Positions 1-7,872 of a stretch of 64,000 bases of DNA are shown in pieces (the first letter of the stretch is position 1; each line of letters begins with the position of its first letter). The stretch comes from JABCPE02 sp963516675 (GTDB taxonomy: Bacteria > Bacteroidota > Bacteroidia > Flavobacteriales > Weeksellaceae): positions 30,345 through 94,344 of the forward strand of contig CAUQBH010000009.1 of the NCBI GenBank assembly GCA_963516675.1, in the 5' to 3' direction. The notes beneath the pieces were generated by a model that was not told the origin of the DNA, searched no databases, and worked only from the letters and a program-made list of their open reading frames with translations. The translations under genes and the position numbers were made by a program.

Positions 1-1124
1 AATTCTAATTTTTTATTTAATCTATATCTACCTACCTCTCCCAAAGAGTATCTCTGCTCTGAGAAGAACAAGTTTTCAATGATTTTTCTAGCTGTTTCTT
101 CATCTGGTGGATCAGCATTTCTCAACTGACGATAGATGTACTCCACCGCCTCTTTTTCAGAGTTTGTAGGGTCTTTTTGTAATGTATTTTGGATGATAGA
201 GAACTCGCTGCTGTTTTCGTTGTGCAACAAGATAGTTTTAACTCCTGAATCAAGAATCAAATCCAAATGCTCTTTTTCTAGAATAGTCTCTCTATCTAGG
301 ATGATTTCATTTCTTTCGATAGAAACCACCTCTCCTGTATCTTCATCTACAAAGTCTTCGAACCAAGTATTCAACACTCTGGCAGCCAAAGTTCTTCCTT
401 CTACTTTTTTTAAGTTAGCTTTGTTTACTTTTACTTCTTCTGCCAAGTCAAAAATCTGAAGAATATCCTTATCAGACTCATAACCAATAGCTCTCAATAA
501 AGTAGTGAAAGGCAATTTTTTCTTACGGTCAATATATGCATACATCACATTATTGATATCCGTAGTAAATTCCATCCAAGACCCTTTGAATGGGATAATT
601 CTTGAATAGTAAAGTTTAGTTCCGTTAGCATGGTAAGTCTGTCCAAAGAACACTCCTGGCGAACGGTGAAGCTGTGTAACAACCACCCTTTCTGCTCCGT
701 TGATAATGAACGACCCAGAAGGTGTCATGTATGGAACTGGCCCTAGATACACATCTTGGATAACTGTTTCGAAATCCTCATGCTCTGGATCTGTACAATA
801 TAATTTAAGCCTTGCTTTTAGCGGAACGCTATATGTAAGCCCTCTCTCGATACATTCATCGATAGAATAACGAGGAGAATCTATCATATAATCTAAAAAT
901 TCCAACACAAACTGGTTTCTGGAATCTGTAATTGGGAAATTTTCCTGAAAAGTCTTATAAAGACCTTCTTTTTTTCTGTCCTCAGGCAATGTATCCAGCT
1001 GGAAAAACTCCTTGAATGATTCCACCTGAATATCCAAGAAATCAGGAACTTCTACTCCTCTTGCAGAAGCAAAATTAATCCTTTGATTTCCCTGAATGTC
1101 TTTCATCATTTTTGATTTGCTCAT
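1..1124 (-). CDS. rpoB: RNA polymerase beta subunit, N-terminal part (cut by window start)
   Basis: This is the catalytic beta subunit of RNA polymerase, cytoplasmic. The open frame runs leftward from an ATG at 1122-1124 off the window edge, giving about 374 codons of a protein that is normally near 1,270 residues in this phylum. The start reads MSKSKMMKDIQGNQRINFA, and further in come the conserved beta-protrusion segments GPVPYMTPSGSF, VVTQLHRSPGVFF and IPFKGSWMEF. A leader of about 310 nt precedes it if the TAnnTTTG box near 1450 is its promoter. In most bacteria rplJ-rplL lie directly upstream. Here a non-coding stretch and the divergent tig gene are found instead. Identity is certain; only the 3' part is missing, because of the window edge. 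Confidence 0.97.
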   Translation of the reverse strand, partial: MSKSKMMKDIQGNQRINFASARGVEVPDFLDIQVESFKEFFQLDTLPEDRKKEGLYKTFQENFPITDSRNQFVLEFLDYMIDSPRYSIDECIERGLTYSVPLKARLKLYCTDPEHEDFETVIQDVYLGPVPYMTPSGSFIINGAERVVVTQLHRSPGVFFGQTYHANGTKLYYSRIIPFKGSWMEFTTDINNVMYAYIDRKKKLPFTTLLRAIGYESDKDILQIFDLAEEVKVNKANLKKVEGRTLAARVLNTWFEDFVDEDTGEVVSIERNEIILDRETILEKEHLDLILDSGVKTILLHNENSSEFSIIQNTLQKDPTNSEKEAVEYIYRQLRNADPPDEETARKIIENLFFSEQRYSLGEVGRYRLNKKLE

Positions 1125-1443
1125 AAAAAACTCTAAGAATGTTAGTAAAATATTTTGTTCACAGAAAAATATCAGAAAAGAACCAAATCAAGAGAATAAT
1201 GACAATGAAAGATTTTGTATCCACGCTATCAGAAACCTCCTTCCCATCAACATCCTAAAAATCAGCCTTTTCTAACTGCAACACTGGTATATCTTTTCAC
1301 AGCGTAGTGCAAAATATTTTTCCCATCCTGCTATTTTCGGTTACACACATGCACAAAATACGAAATCCCCTATACAACAATGTATAAGAGTTGTTCAATG
1401 TCTATGCATGTCTATAAATTTTCCAATAGCGTAAAATGGTCTG

Positions 1444-1451
1444 CAAATATA
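1444..1451 (-). promoter_or_regulatory. Candidate -7 box for rpoB
   Basis: Read on the minus strand this is TATATTTG, a full match to the Bacteroidota -7 consensus TAnnTTTG. No TTG lies at the usual 17-23 bp upstream, so the -33 half is not confirmed. It would give rpoB a leader of about 310 nt. Confidence 0.45.
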
Positions 1452-1605
1452 ATTTATTTTCGGGAAATATTTAGTAAAAAATTCAAGTTAATTTTATATA
1501 AATTTATAACTAACTGATAATCAATGTTTATTATACTTAAAATAAAATCATAGATTTATGAGAAAATTCACATAGAAAAAAGATATTTTTTAAACAAAAA
1601 AATTG

Positions 1606-1613
1606 TACTTTTG
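1606..1613 (+). promoter_or_regulatory. -7 box of tig
   Basis: TACTTTTG fits TAnnTTTG and ends 22 nt before the chosen ATG at 1636, placing the transcript start near 1620 with a short leader. This also argues against the in-frame TTG at 1603, which lies upstream of any transcript start. Confidence 0.7.
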
Positions 1614-1635
1614 CACTTTAAAAATTTTCAGGAAA

Positions 1636-2985
1636 ATGAATGTTACGAGAACTAACCACGATGATGTAAGTGCTTTACTTACAATTACACTGAATAAATC
1701 AGATTACAAAGAAAAAGTAGATGATGCACTAAACTCTTATGCTAAAAGAGCAACTATACCTGGCTTCAGAAAAGGTAAAGCGCCTATGAGCCTTATCAAA
1801 AAACAATACGAAGAAGCTGTTACATTAGAAGAAATCAACAGAAAGATTTCTGAGTCTTTGGACAAATATGTTGCTGATAACAATATAAGACTTCTAGGAC
1901 AGCCTATTCCACAGGATACACAGGCATTAGATTTCAATACTGAGGAGGTTTCTGTAAGTTTTGAAATTGGTTTCGAGCCAGAATTTGAAATCGATTTATC
2001 TAAATACGCTGCTGAATACTACGAAGTAGAAGCTACTGACAAAGAAGTAATGAAGAGCGTAGGAAATATGCAAAAAAGATTTGCAGAAAAAGTTGTGAAA
2101 GACAAAGCAACTAAAAATTCTCACATCAACTTTGAAGTTACTGAAATCGTGGAAGGTGATGCAAAACCTGTACACAAGCCTAAATATCTTTCTGCAACAG
2201 AAGAAAACACTGCAATTTTCCCTATTATAAAAGGGCTAAAAGTAGGTGAAACTAAAGAAATCTCTGCGGAAGAATTAAAAGCAAATGAAAACGAACTTGC
2301 AAGAGAATTAGGTTTCCATGATATAGAAATCACACATTTAGGAAATGAAAAATTCCAAGTGAAAGTTCAGGAAATCTTTGAATTAAAAGATGCTGAGCTT
2401 AACCAAGAATTATTCGATAAAGTTTACGGAAAAGACGAAATCAAATCTGAAGAAGAACTAAAAGCAAGAGTAAAATCTGAATTAGATGATTTCTTCAAAC
2501 AAAATTCTGAAGCTGTATTCGTAAGCAAAGTTTTAGAACAAATCTACAAAGAAGATTTCCTAAAAATCCCAGAAGCATTCCTTGTAAAATGGGTAATGTA
2601 TTCTAATCCAGAAATCACTGAAGAAGACAGAGCGAAACAAATTATAGCAAACGAAAAATCTGCTCTAATCGCTCAGATGGTAGAAAACAAATTGAGAGTT
2701 TCTAATAATATTCAGTATGATTTCGAGGAAGTATTGGAGCATGCGAAACTTTCTTTCAGAAATCAGCTAATGTCTCATGGAGTGCACCACATCGGTGACC
2801 AAGAGCTACACAGATATGTACTAGAAATGCTGAGAGACAGAGAGCAAATGAGAAGATATTCTTCTGAGGTTCTTTTAATAAAAATCAGAAGTGTAGTTTT
2901 AGAAAAAGCTAAAAAGACTGAGAAGAAAATCTCTTATGACGAGTTCATGAAAGAAATTCAAACTAAATCTAAAAAAGAAGATTAA
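1636..2985 (+). CDS. tig: Trigger factor (ribosome-associated chaperone/PPIase)
   Basis: Trigger factor binds at the ribosome exit tunnel and shields nascent chains. The 449-residue protein begins MNVTRTNHDDVSALLTITL and carries the ribosome-binding signature as PGFRKGKAP (the family GFRxGKxP motif) about 40 residues in. A long charged helical C-terminal region follows. The divergent central part is typical of Bacteroidota trigger factors, where the FKBP-type PPIase domain is weakly conserved. I chose ATG 1636 over the upstream TTG 1603 because the promoter box overlaps the region before it. It is monocistronic, with a strong terminator directly downstream. Confidence 0.95.
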   Translation: MNVTRTNHDDVSALLTITLNKSDYKEKVDDALNSYAKRATIPGFRKGKAPMSLIKKQYEEAVTLEEINRKISESLDKYVADNNIRLLGQPIPQDTQALDFNTEEVSVSFEIGFEPEFEIDLSKYAAEYYEVEATDKEVMKSVGNMQKRFAEKVVKDKATKNSHINFEVTEIVEGDAKPVHKPKYLSATEENTAIFPIIKGLKVGETKEISAEELKANENELARELGFHDIEITHLGNEKFQVKVQEIFELKDAELNQELFDKVYGKDEIKSEEELKARVKSELDDFFKQNSEAVFVSKVLEQIYKEDFLKIPEAFLVKWVMYSNPEITEEDRAKQIIANEKSALIAQMVENKLRVSNNIQYDFEEVLEHAKLSFRNQLMSHGVHHIGDQELHRYVLEMLRDREQMRRYSSEVLLIKIRSVVLEKAKKTEKKISYDEFMKEIQTKSKKED

Positions 2986-2996
2986 TAAATCTAACT

Positions 2997-3030
2997 AAAA
3001 AATGCGGTCTTGAAAAGAACCGCATTTTTT
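2997..3030 (+). terminator. Rho-independent terminator after tig
   Basis: A perfect 12-bp stem, AAAAAATGCGGT with ACCGCATTTTTT, encloses a 10-nt loop and continues into T-rich sequence. It starts 11 bp after the tig stop codon. Confidence 0.85.
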
Positions 3031-3051
3031 ATAATTTTAAAATAAAACCAC

Positions 3052-3543
3052 ATGCCGAGACCAACTTCTAAAACTGAACTTCTCCAGCTGAGCCAAGAAA
3101 ATTTCAAAAACTTGATGGATTTTGTTTCTGCTCAGGAAAATCCCAACAAAGAATTCAATAGAAACACCATGAATAGAAATATTCGTGATGTTTTAGGACA
3201 TCTCCACCACTGGCATGAAATGTTTCTAAATTGGTACAAAACAGGCATGCAAGGCGAAAAACCTGCCATTCCCAAAGAAGGCTACACTTTTGCTGATACG
3301 CCGAAACTCAACCGAGAAATTTGGGAAAGCTGTCAGAATATTTCACTTGATGAAGTCCTTATTTTATTCCAAAAATCATTTGAAAAAGTATTTTCCATCA
3401 TAGAAAAACATACCGATGAAGAGCTTTTCACCAAGAAAAAATACAAATGGACAGGTTCTACCTCGCTAGGGTCTTACCTTATTTCGGCAACTTCCAGCCA
3501 TTATGACTGGGCTTTAAAACTAATGAAAAAGGGATTAAAATAG
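3052..3543 (+). CDS. ClbS/DfsB family four-helix-bundle protein (DUF1706)
   Basis: The 163-residue soluble protein has the hallmarks of the ClbS/DfsB (DUF1706) family: the opening PRPTSKTELL, a helical VLGHLHHWHEMFLNWY segment, and a C-terminal SLGSYLISATSSHYDWALKL. ClbS itself is a cyclopropane hydrolase that protects colibactin producers from their own toxin, while most chromosomal homologues have no known substrate. No biosynthetic cluster lies nearby, so a general small-molecule or DinB-like role is as likely as toxin resistance. It stands alone between two terminators. The start is the only ATG that keeps the conserved N-terminus. Confidence 0.85.
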   Translation: MPRPTSKTELLQLSQENFKNLMDFVSAQENPNKEFNRNTMNRNIRDVLGHLHHWHEMFLNWYKTGMQGEKPAIPKEGYTFADTPKLNREIWESCQNISLDEVLILFQKSFEKVFSIIEKHTDEELFTKKKYKWTGSTSLGSYLISATSSHYDWALKLMKKGLK

Positions 3544-3562
3544 TTTATCTTTAATGCAACAA

Positions 3563-3590
3563 AAAAAGCCTATTCAATAATAGGCTTTTT
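3563..3590. terminator. Bidirectional terminator between convergent genes
   Basis: A 12-bp stem (AAAAAGCCTATT with AATAGGCTTTTT) and a 4-nt loop, with T-runs on both strands. It serves the ClbS-like gene on the plus strand and the metzincin-like gene on the minus strand, whose stop lies a few bases away. Confidence 0.85.
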
Positions 3591-3594
3591 TATT

Positions 3595-4845
3595 TTATTT
3601 ATAAGGATTCTTCCAGAAAGGAATATCTCCATTTCGTAATAAGTCTCCATATAGTCTTATTACTATATCTACATAACCTTTGTTGTCTGGTCCTCCTCTA
3701 TAGGTCATATTACTATCGTGACTAAAGTCTAGCACATGGCCAAATTCATGAGACCAACATTCAAGAGCCCAATGGCTAAGCTGACTATAATAATCATCAT
3801 ATTGCAAGAAACGCTGGTGTATACCAAAAACATTTCCTCCGCCTAAGCCTTCTACTCCAGTAGTTACTCCAAAAACTTGGTGTGGAACAGAAAACATCTT
3901 ATTATAAACAGCCTCTCTGTTTATAGGTTTTTTACCATTATCATAGAGCACATGTGGGAAATCCATAAATCTAGTTCTAAATTTCTCACTACTATATAGA
4001 TAAGCCATATTAGCAATGATAGGTAAATATTGGCGAATATGCTCAGCTGTCGTTGTCCCCCAGTTCCCTGTACCAAATTTACCAAAACTAATAAATGTTT
4101 TATGTTTTATAATTTTCATTCTTTGGAACAAGAAATTATCAGGAACATCTACACTCAGCGTGTAATCATCTGTTTTAAGGTCTGATGCTGCATAAGACTC
4201 TGCATTTCCATCCGCATCCTCAAAGCGAAGGCTTCCACCATCGAAAGGAAGGTCTATTTCCACTTCTGACAAAGCAGCAAGTTCTTCTAGCACAAGAATT
4301 TTCACTGGTGCAGCAGTATTAGCATTCTTAAAATATATCTCTACATCATTAAATTTACGAGGCAAGAAATTACGAATTCTGAATTTATTTTTATCAATCT
4401 TGCCTACCTGAACCATCGCATTTAGATGAAAACCTCTTTGGTTACCATCAAAAAGAACGCTCTCTGGCTCATCATCCTGAAACATGATTTTTTGTTTCTG
4501 CGCTATGTCTGCTGCGCTGATTGTTTTGGTAGACAATGGCTCTTCCTCCACTACCCCTATACTATACCAGCCCTCTTTTCCATTCACAACAGTATAAATC
4601 TCCAAACGATTTTTAGTCGTGTTGTAAATCATTGTTCCAAGCTTTACCTCAGTAAATGTTTTTCTTTCTTTGGTTGTAAAATTAGGGAAAGACACCCCCT
4701 GTGAATACCCTTCTGGCATCTCATCCAGAGGTTTTTCCTTGATATCTAGTGTTGCTTCTGGAGAGTCTGTATTTATTCCTACTCTACCCTGTTGTCCGTA
4801 GGAAATAATTGATAAAAAAATTAATAAAGAATAGATTTTTTGCAT
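3595..4845 (-). CDS. Secreted metzincin-like zinc metalloprotease, putative
   Basis: The 416-residue protein has an N-terminal signal peptide (hydrophobic run to about residue 17, then GQQGRVGINTDSPEATLDI). The VGINTxSPxATLDI phrase is a common opening of flavobacterial exported proteins. The middle looks beta-rich and unlike anything I recognise. Near the C-terminus, residues 366-376 read HEFGHVLDFSH, followed by a methionine four residues later (DSNM). This is a zinc-binding HExxHxxxxxH arrangement like that of metzincins, with Asp instead of the usual Gly at the eighth position. Expected location is the periplasm or cell exterior. A textbook -33/-7 promoter drives it alone. Function is inferred from the motif; the substrate is unknown. 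Confidence 0.65.
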   Translation of the reverse strand: MQKIYSLLIFLSIISYGQQGRVGINTDSPEATLDIKEKPLDEMPEGYSQGVSFPNFTTKERKTFTEVKLGTMIYNTTKNRLEIYTVVNGKEGWYSIGVVEEEPLSTKTISAADIAQKQKIMFQDDEPESVLFDGNQRGFHLNAMVQVGKIDKNKFRIRNFLPRKFNDVEIYFKNANTAAPVKILVLEELAALSEVEIDLPFDGGSLRFEDADGNAESYAASDLKTDDYTLSVDVPDNFLFQRMKIIKHKTFISFGKFGTGNWGTTTAEHIRQYLPIIANMAYLYSSEKFRTRFMDFPHVLYDNGKKPINREAVYNKMFSVPHQVFGVTTGVEGLGGGNVFGIHQRFLQYDDYYSQLSHWALECWSHEFGHVLDFSHDSNMTYRGGPDNKGYVDIVIRLYGDLLRNGDIPFWKNPYK

Positions 4846-4871
4846 ATATTGTGTATTTTTGAAACCGGCGA

Positions 4872-4901
4872 CAAATTTACGAAATAATAATTTTCTATCA
4901 A
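4872..4901 (-). promoter_or_regulatory. Complete flavobacterial promoter for the metzincin-like gene
   Basis: On the minus strand a TTG at 4901-4899, a 19-bp spacer and TAAATTTG at 4879-4872 form a full -33/-7 promoter. The transcript would start about 20 nt before the ATG at 4845. Confidence 0.75.
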
Positions 4902-5004
4902 TAAAAAATAATCAATTATTATGATTGATTATTTTTATAAATATTTTCCAAAAAGTTTTTATTTAAAATCCTTAGCACTTTATTTTCCTTCTTCTATTTT
5001 TATT

Positions 5005-6120
5005 CTAAGCCATCGCATACTGCTTCCCTGAAAGGGCTTTGATGTAGCCTAACAATTCTAAATCTAATAAAATCGGCAGCAGTTTAAAAGGCGGCATTTC
5101 TAGTTTTAGGCTGAGGTCATCCAGCGAGATAGGAGAATTTTCCGCAATGAGCTGGTAAGCAGGTTTTAGCCTTTCTTCCACCTCTATTTCCTTTGGTTCA
5201 AATAGTTGTGGCTGCTTCACAGATGGATAATTATCACCCAATTCATCCAAAACATCTTGGAACGATGCCAAAATTTTTGCTTTATTTTGGGCAATTATCA
5301 TATTACATCCCTGACTGTATTTATCCCCGAAACGCCCTGGCAGCGCCAAAACCTCTCTGTTATACTGATTGGCGTAGCTCACCGTACTCATAGAACCGCC
5401 CCCAAAGGCAGTTTCCACTACGATGGTAAATTGGGAAATCCCTGCTACTATTCTATTTCTCTGCAAAAAATGTTCTCGGTCTGGCTTTTCGCTGGAATTA
5501 AATTCTGACAACAGCGCCCCTCCGTTTTCCAAAATATCTTTTGACATTTTCTCGTGAACCGCTGGGTAAATCATATGCAGACCATGAGCCAAAACTCCCA
5601 CTGTAGGAATATTATGATCGAGAGCCTGCTGATGGGCATATCCATCCGTTCCCAAAGCCAAACCACTCACTATCAGTACATTTTTATCCCTTAAAACCTC
5701 GCAAAGTTCTTCTATGAATTTCTTTCCGTAAGCGGTCATTTTACGAGTTCCGACTATGCTTATCAGTTTTAAATCTTCATTAAAATCTCCCTTTTGATAA
5801 AGCACAGCGGGAGCATCTGGACACTCTAAAAGTAACTGTGGAAGCTGGTTCTGGTGCCTTAGTCTAATTTTAATGTTATTTTTTTCGCAAAAAAGCAGTT
5901 CTTTTTCCGCAAATTTCAGAAAAGTATCATCGCCGATTCCCTTTGAAATCTGTGTTCCGATGCCTGAAATTTCCTGCAAAACAGATTTGGAAAGCTTCCA
6001 TGTTTCTTTGGCTGAGCCCGTTACGGAGACCAGTTTCATGAAATTGACATCGCCCACCAAAGGACACGCCCTCAGCGCAATAGAATACAATATTTCTTCT
6101 GAATCTGCCACTATTTTCAT
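5005..6120 (-). CDS. dprA: DNA-processing protein DprA (Smf family)
   Basis: DprA loads RecA onto incoming single-stranded DNA during natural transformation. The 371-residue protein has the Rossmann-like core, with VSGLALGTDGYAHQQAL and the FGGGSMSTVSYA phosphate-binding region, an N-terminal helix-hairpin-like SAM segment, and a C-terminal winged-helix tail (PISLDDLSLKLEMPPFKLLPIL) as in full-length DprA. Its ATG at 6120 directly follows the stop codon of mnmA, so the two genes are very probably co-transcribed and translationally coupled. No other competence gene is in the window. Confidence 0.93.
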   Translation of the reverse strand: MKIVADSEEILYSIALRACPLVGDVNFMKLVSVTGSAKETWKLSKSVLQEISGIGTQISKGIGDDTFLKFAEKELLFCEKNNIKIRLRHQNQLPQLLLECPDAPAVLYQKGDFNEDLKLISIVGTRKMTAYGKKFIEELCEVLRDKNVLIVSGLALGTDGYAHQQALDHNIPTVGVLAHGLHMIYPAVHEKMSKDILENGGALLSEFNSSEKPDREHFLQRNRIVAGISQFTIVVETAFGGGSMSTVSYANQYNREVLALPGRFGDKYSQGCNMIIAQNKAKILASFQDVLDELGDNYPSVKQPQLFEPKEIEVEERLKPAYQLIAENSPISLDDLSLKLEMPPFKLLPILLDLELLGYIKALSGKQYAMA

Positions 6121-7308
6121 TTATGAAATTACACCACTTCCCAGCAGCTCTTCGCCCTGATACCACGCCGCGAACTGCCCTTCTGCAATCGCCGACTGCG
6201 GATTTTCGAACTCTATGAAAAATCCCTCTTTATACTGATAAAGAACCGCATCTTCCAAAGGCTGGCGGTATCTTATCCTTGCTTTTATTTTCATGGATTC
6301 TCCGTTTTTTAGCCGTAAATCTTCACGAACCCAATGCACCTCATCATTATTGATTTTCAATGCTTTTCGGTAAAGTCCAGGGAAGTTTTTGCCCTCACCC
6401 ACGAAAAGAATATTATTCTCCATATCGCGGTCGATGATGAAGCAGGATTCCTTATGTCCGCCTATTCCCAAGCCTTTGCTCTGTCCTATGGTAAAAAACT
6501 GAGCTCCTTGGTGCTTTCCAATGACTTTTCCGTCTTCTTTTTGGTATTTTATTTTCTTTGAAAGATATTTTAATTCATCAAGTTTAGTTTCAAAAATAAG
6601 CATTCCTTTATGAAACTCTTTGTAATCGCTGAAAATCTCTACGATTTCGCCTTCTTTCGGAATTAGCTGCTGCTGCAGGAATGTCGGCAGGCTCACCTTT
6701 CCGATGAAACAAAGCCCCTGAGAGTCCTTTTTATCGGCAGTTACCAGCCCTATTTCTCTTGCGATTTCTCGCACTTCGAGCTTGGTCAGTTCTCCTATCG
6801 GGAACAGGGCTTTTGATAATTGATTTTGATTTAATTGACACAAAAAATAGCTTTGGTCTTTATTATTATCCTTTCCTGCGAGAAGCTGATAGATTTCCTT
6901 CCCTCTCTCATCCACAAAAGAGGAAACTCTGGCGTAATGCCCCGTCGCCACCTTGTCAGCACCCAAAGACAAAGCCGTCTGAAGAAAAACATCGAATTTC
7001 ACTTCTCTATTGCAGAGAATATCTGGATTGGGCGTTCTTCCTTTTTCGTATTCGGCGAACATGTAATCTACGATTCTTTCTTTGTAAAGTTCGCTCATGT
7101 CTATCACCTGAAAAGGAATACCCAGTTTCTGCGCCACCAGAAGGGCATCATTACTATCCTCTACCCATGGGCATTCGTCCTCCAAAGTCACCGAAGCATC
7201 ATTCCAGTTTCTCATGAAAAGCCCGATAACCTCGTGCCCTTGTTGTTTCAACAGGTAGGCGGCAACACTGCTGTCCACGCCTCCTGAAAGTCCTACGACT
7301 ATTCTCAT
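6121..7308 (-). CDS. mnmA: tRNA-specific 2-thiouridylase MnmA
   Basis: MnmA thiolates U34 of Lys, Glu and Gln tRNAs, using ATP and sulfur relayed from a persulfide. The 395-residue protein opens with the PP-loop GLSGGVDSSVAAYLL. It has the catalytic cysteine pair in the usual places: NPDILCNREVKF for the first and SQGLCFIG for the second. The C-terminal part (FTIGQSKGLGIGG, then a beta-barrel) matches the family. Length is slightly above the usual 360-370 because of an insertion near residues 235-255 (EFHKGMLIFETKLDELKYLSK region deviates). It heads a two-gene unit with dprA. Confidence 0.95.
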   Translation of the reverse strand: MRIVVGLSGGVDSSVAAYLLKQQGHEVIGLFMRNWNDASVTLEDECPWVEDSNDALLVAQKLGIPFQVIDMSELYKERIVDYMFAEYEKGRTPNPDILCNREVKFDVFLQTALSLGADKVATGHYARVSSFVDERGKEIYQLLAGKDNNKDQSYFLCQLNQNQLSKALFPIGELTKLEVREIAREIGLVTADKKDSQGLCFIGKVSLPTFLQQQLIPKEGEIVEIFSDYKEFHKGMLIFETKLDELKYLSKKIKYQKEDGKVIGKHQGAQFFTIGQSKGLGIGGHKESCFIIDRDMENNILFVGEGKNFPGLYRKALKINNDEVHWVREDLRLKNGESMKIKARIRYRQPLEDAVLYQYKEGFFIEFENPQSAIAEGQFAAWYQGEELLGSGVIS

Positions 7309-7430
7309 ATGCTAAAATCCCTAAAACCTCTGAAAAACGAGGAAATACGATAGGGCGTCGTTTTTATTAAACCATCTAAAAAACACAACAAATACCAAGA
7401 AAAAACATCTGTATTTGTCATTTTTGGAGG

Positions 7431-7438
7431 CAAATTTA
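7431..7438 (-). promoter_or_regulatory. Candidate -7 box of mnmA-dprA
   Basis: Minus-strand TAAATTTG matches TAnnTTTG. It lies about 120 nt before the mnmA start and just past the terminator of the preceding unit. No TTG sits at the correct spacing, so confidence is moderate. Confidence 0.45.
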
Positions 7439-7459
7439 AATGATTTTATCTGATAAAAA

Positions 7460-7487
7460 AAATCCTCAAAATTCACTTTGAGGATTT
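7460..7487 (-). terminator. Terminator of the coaX/lipoprotein/small membrane protein unit
   Basis: An 11-bp perfect stem, AAATCCTCAAA with TTTGAGGATTT, has a 6-nt loop. On the minus strand it is followed by a T-run. It lies about 70 nt after the stop of the small membrane protein gene. Confidence 0.8.
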
Positions 7488-7556
7488 AGTATTTTTGTTT
7501 TTATTCTGGGTTTTGGAGGATTGATTAGGTTTAATGATTATATTTAGAATATCTTT

Positions 7557-7793
7557 TCATTGAGATTTTAAGATTTTCATAATCATCAAAATACATTTTA
7601 CAATTATTCCCAACAGTAAAATACATAGCGCAATAATAATGATTGCTACAATAATATATTGACTATCTACATTATCTCCTATGCGCCTTCCTAAAAAAGT
7701 AAATATAGAAAATATACTGATAAAATATAAGAACAAAACACAGAGAATAACTACTATTATATTTAGTAATATTTTTAATAATTTATTATTCAT
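7557..7793 (-). CDS. Small two-helix membrane protein, unidentified
   Basis: A 78-residue protein made mostly of two hydrophobic segments (about residues 8-34 and 46-72), separated by a short polar loop, LGRRIGDNVDSQ. I do not recognise a family. It follows the decayed coaX tail at 7831-7872 and precedes a terminator, so it probably shares a transcript with the lipoprotein gene upstream. It belongs to the same inserted or rearranged stretch between coaX and mnmA. That it is coding is supported by the clean membrane topology and the codon pattern, not by similarity. Confidence 0.55.
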   Translation of the reverse strand: MNNKLLKILLNIIVVILCVLFLYFISIFSIFTFLGRRIGDNVDSQYIIVAIIIIALCILLLGIIVKCILMIMKILKSQ

Positions 7794-7830
7794 TTTACTG
7801 TTATTCTTTGTTCAATTCCTTCAAATATTC

Positions 7831-7872
7831 TCAAAAAAAATAAAACCCTTTCAGCGTGCACAGATGGATGCC
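7831..7872 (-). pseudogene. Decayed duplicate of the coaX 3' end
   Basis: On the minus strand this stretch reads GIHLCTLKGFYFF and then a stop. The true coaX C-terminus about 760 bp away reads GDHLHTLKGLYFLGKEG. Without gaps the DNA matches at about 30 of 38 positions and in the same reading frame. It abuts the stop codon of the intervening lipoprotein gene (shared base 7872). It is best explained as a remnant of a second coaX tail, left when the lipoprotein gene was placed behind coaX. Confidence 0.65.

Larger units (their letters stand above)
1125..1635. other. Intergenic region between divergent rpoB and tig (about 510 bp)
   Basis: I see no credible ORF, tRNA or rplL remnant on either strand. 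It holds a candidate rpoB promoter at 1444-1451, the tig promoter at 1606-1613, a short direct repeat ATGTCTAT at 1398-1405 and 1408-1415, and AT-rich sequence between the two promoters. The part from 1125 to about 1437 would be the untranslated rpoB leader and is less AT-rich than the promoter zone. I did not recognise a riboswitch or a known leader peptide. Confidence 0.6.

Noticed and set aside
1125..1602. Possible rplL or leader-peptide gene upstream of rpoB
   Set aside because: No frame on the minus strand shows L7/L12 sequence or a short peptide with attenuator hairpins; nothing convincing was found.
1603..1635. TTG 1603 as the start of trigger factor
   Set aside because: It lies upstream of or inside the promoter box and adds residues absent from the family; ATG 1636 fits. 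The same reasoning excludes upstream TTG starts of the TetR gene (15454), the LptF/G gene (21763) and cysS (60480).
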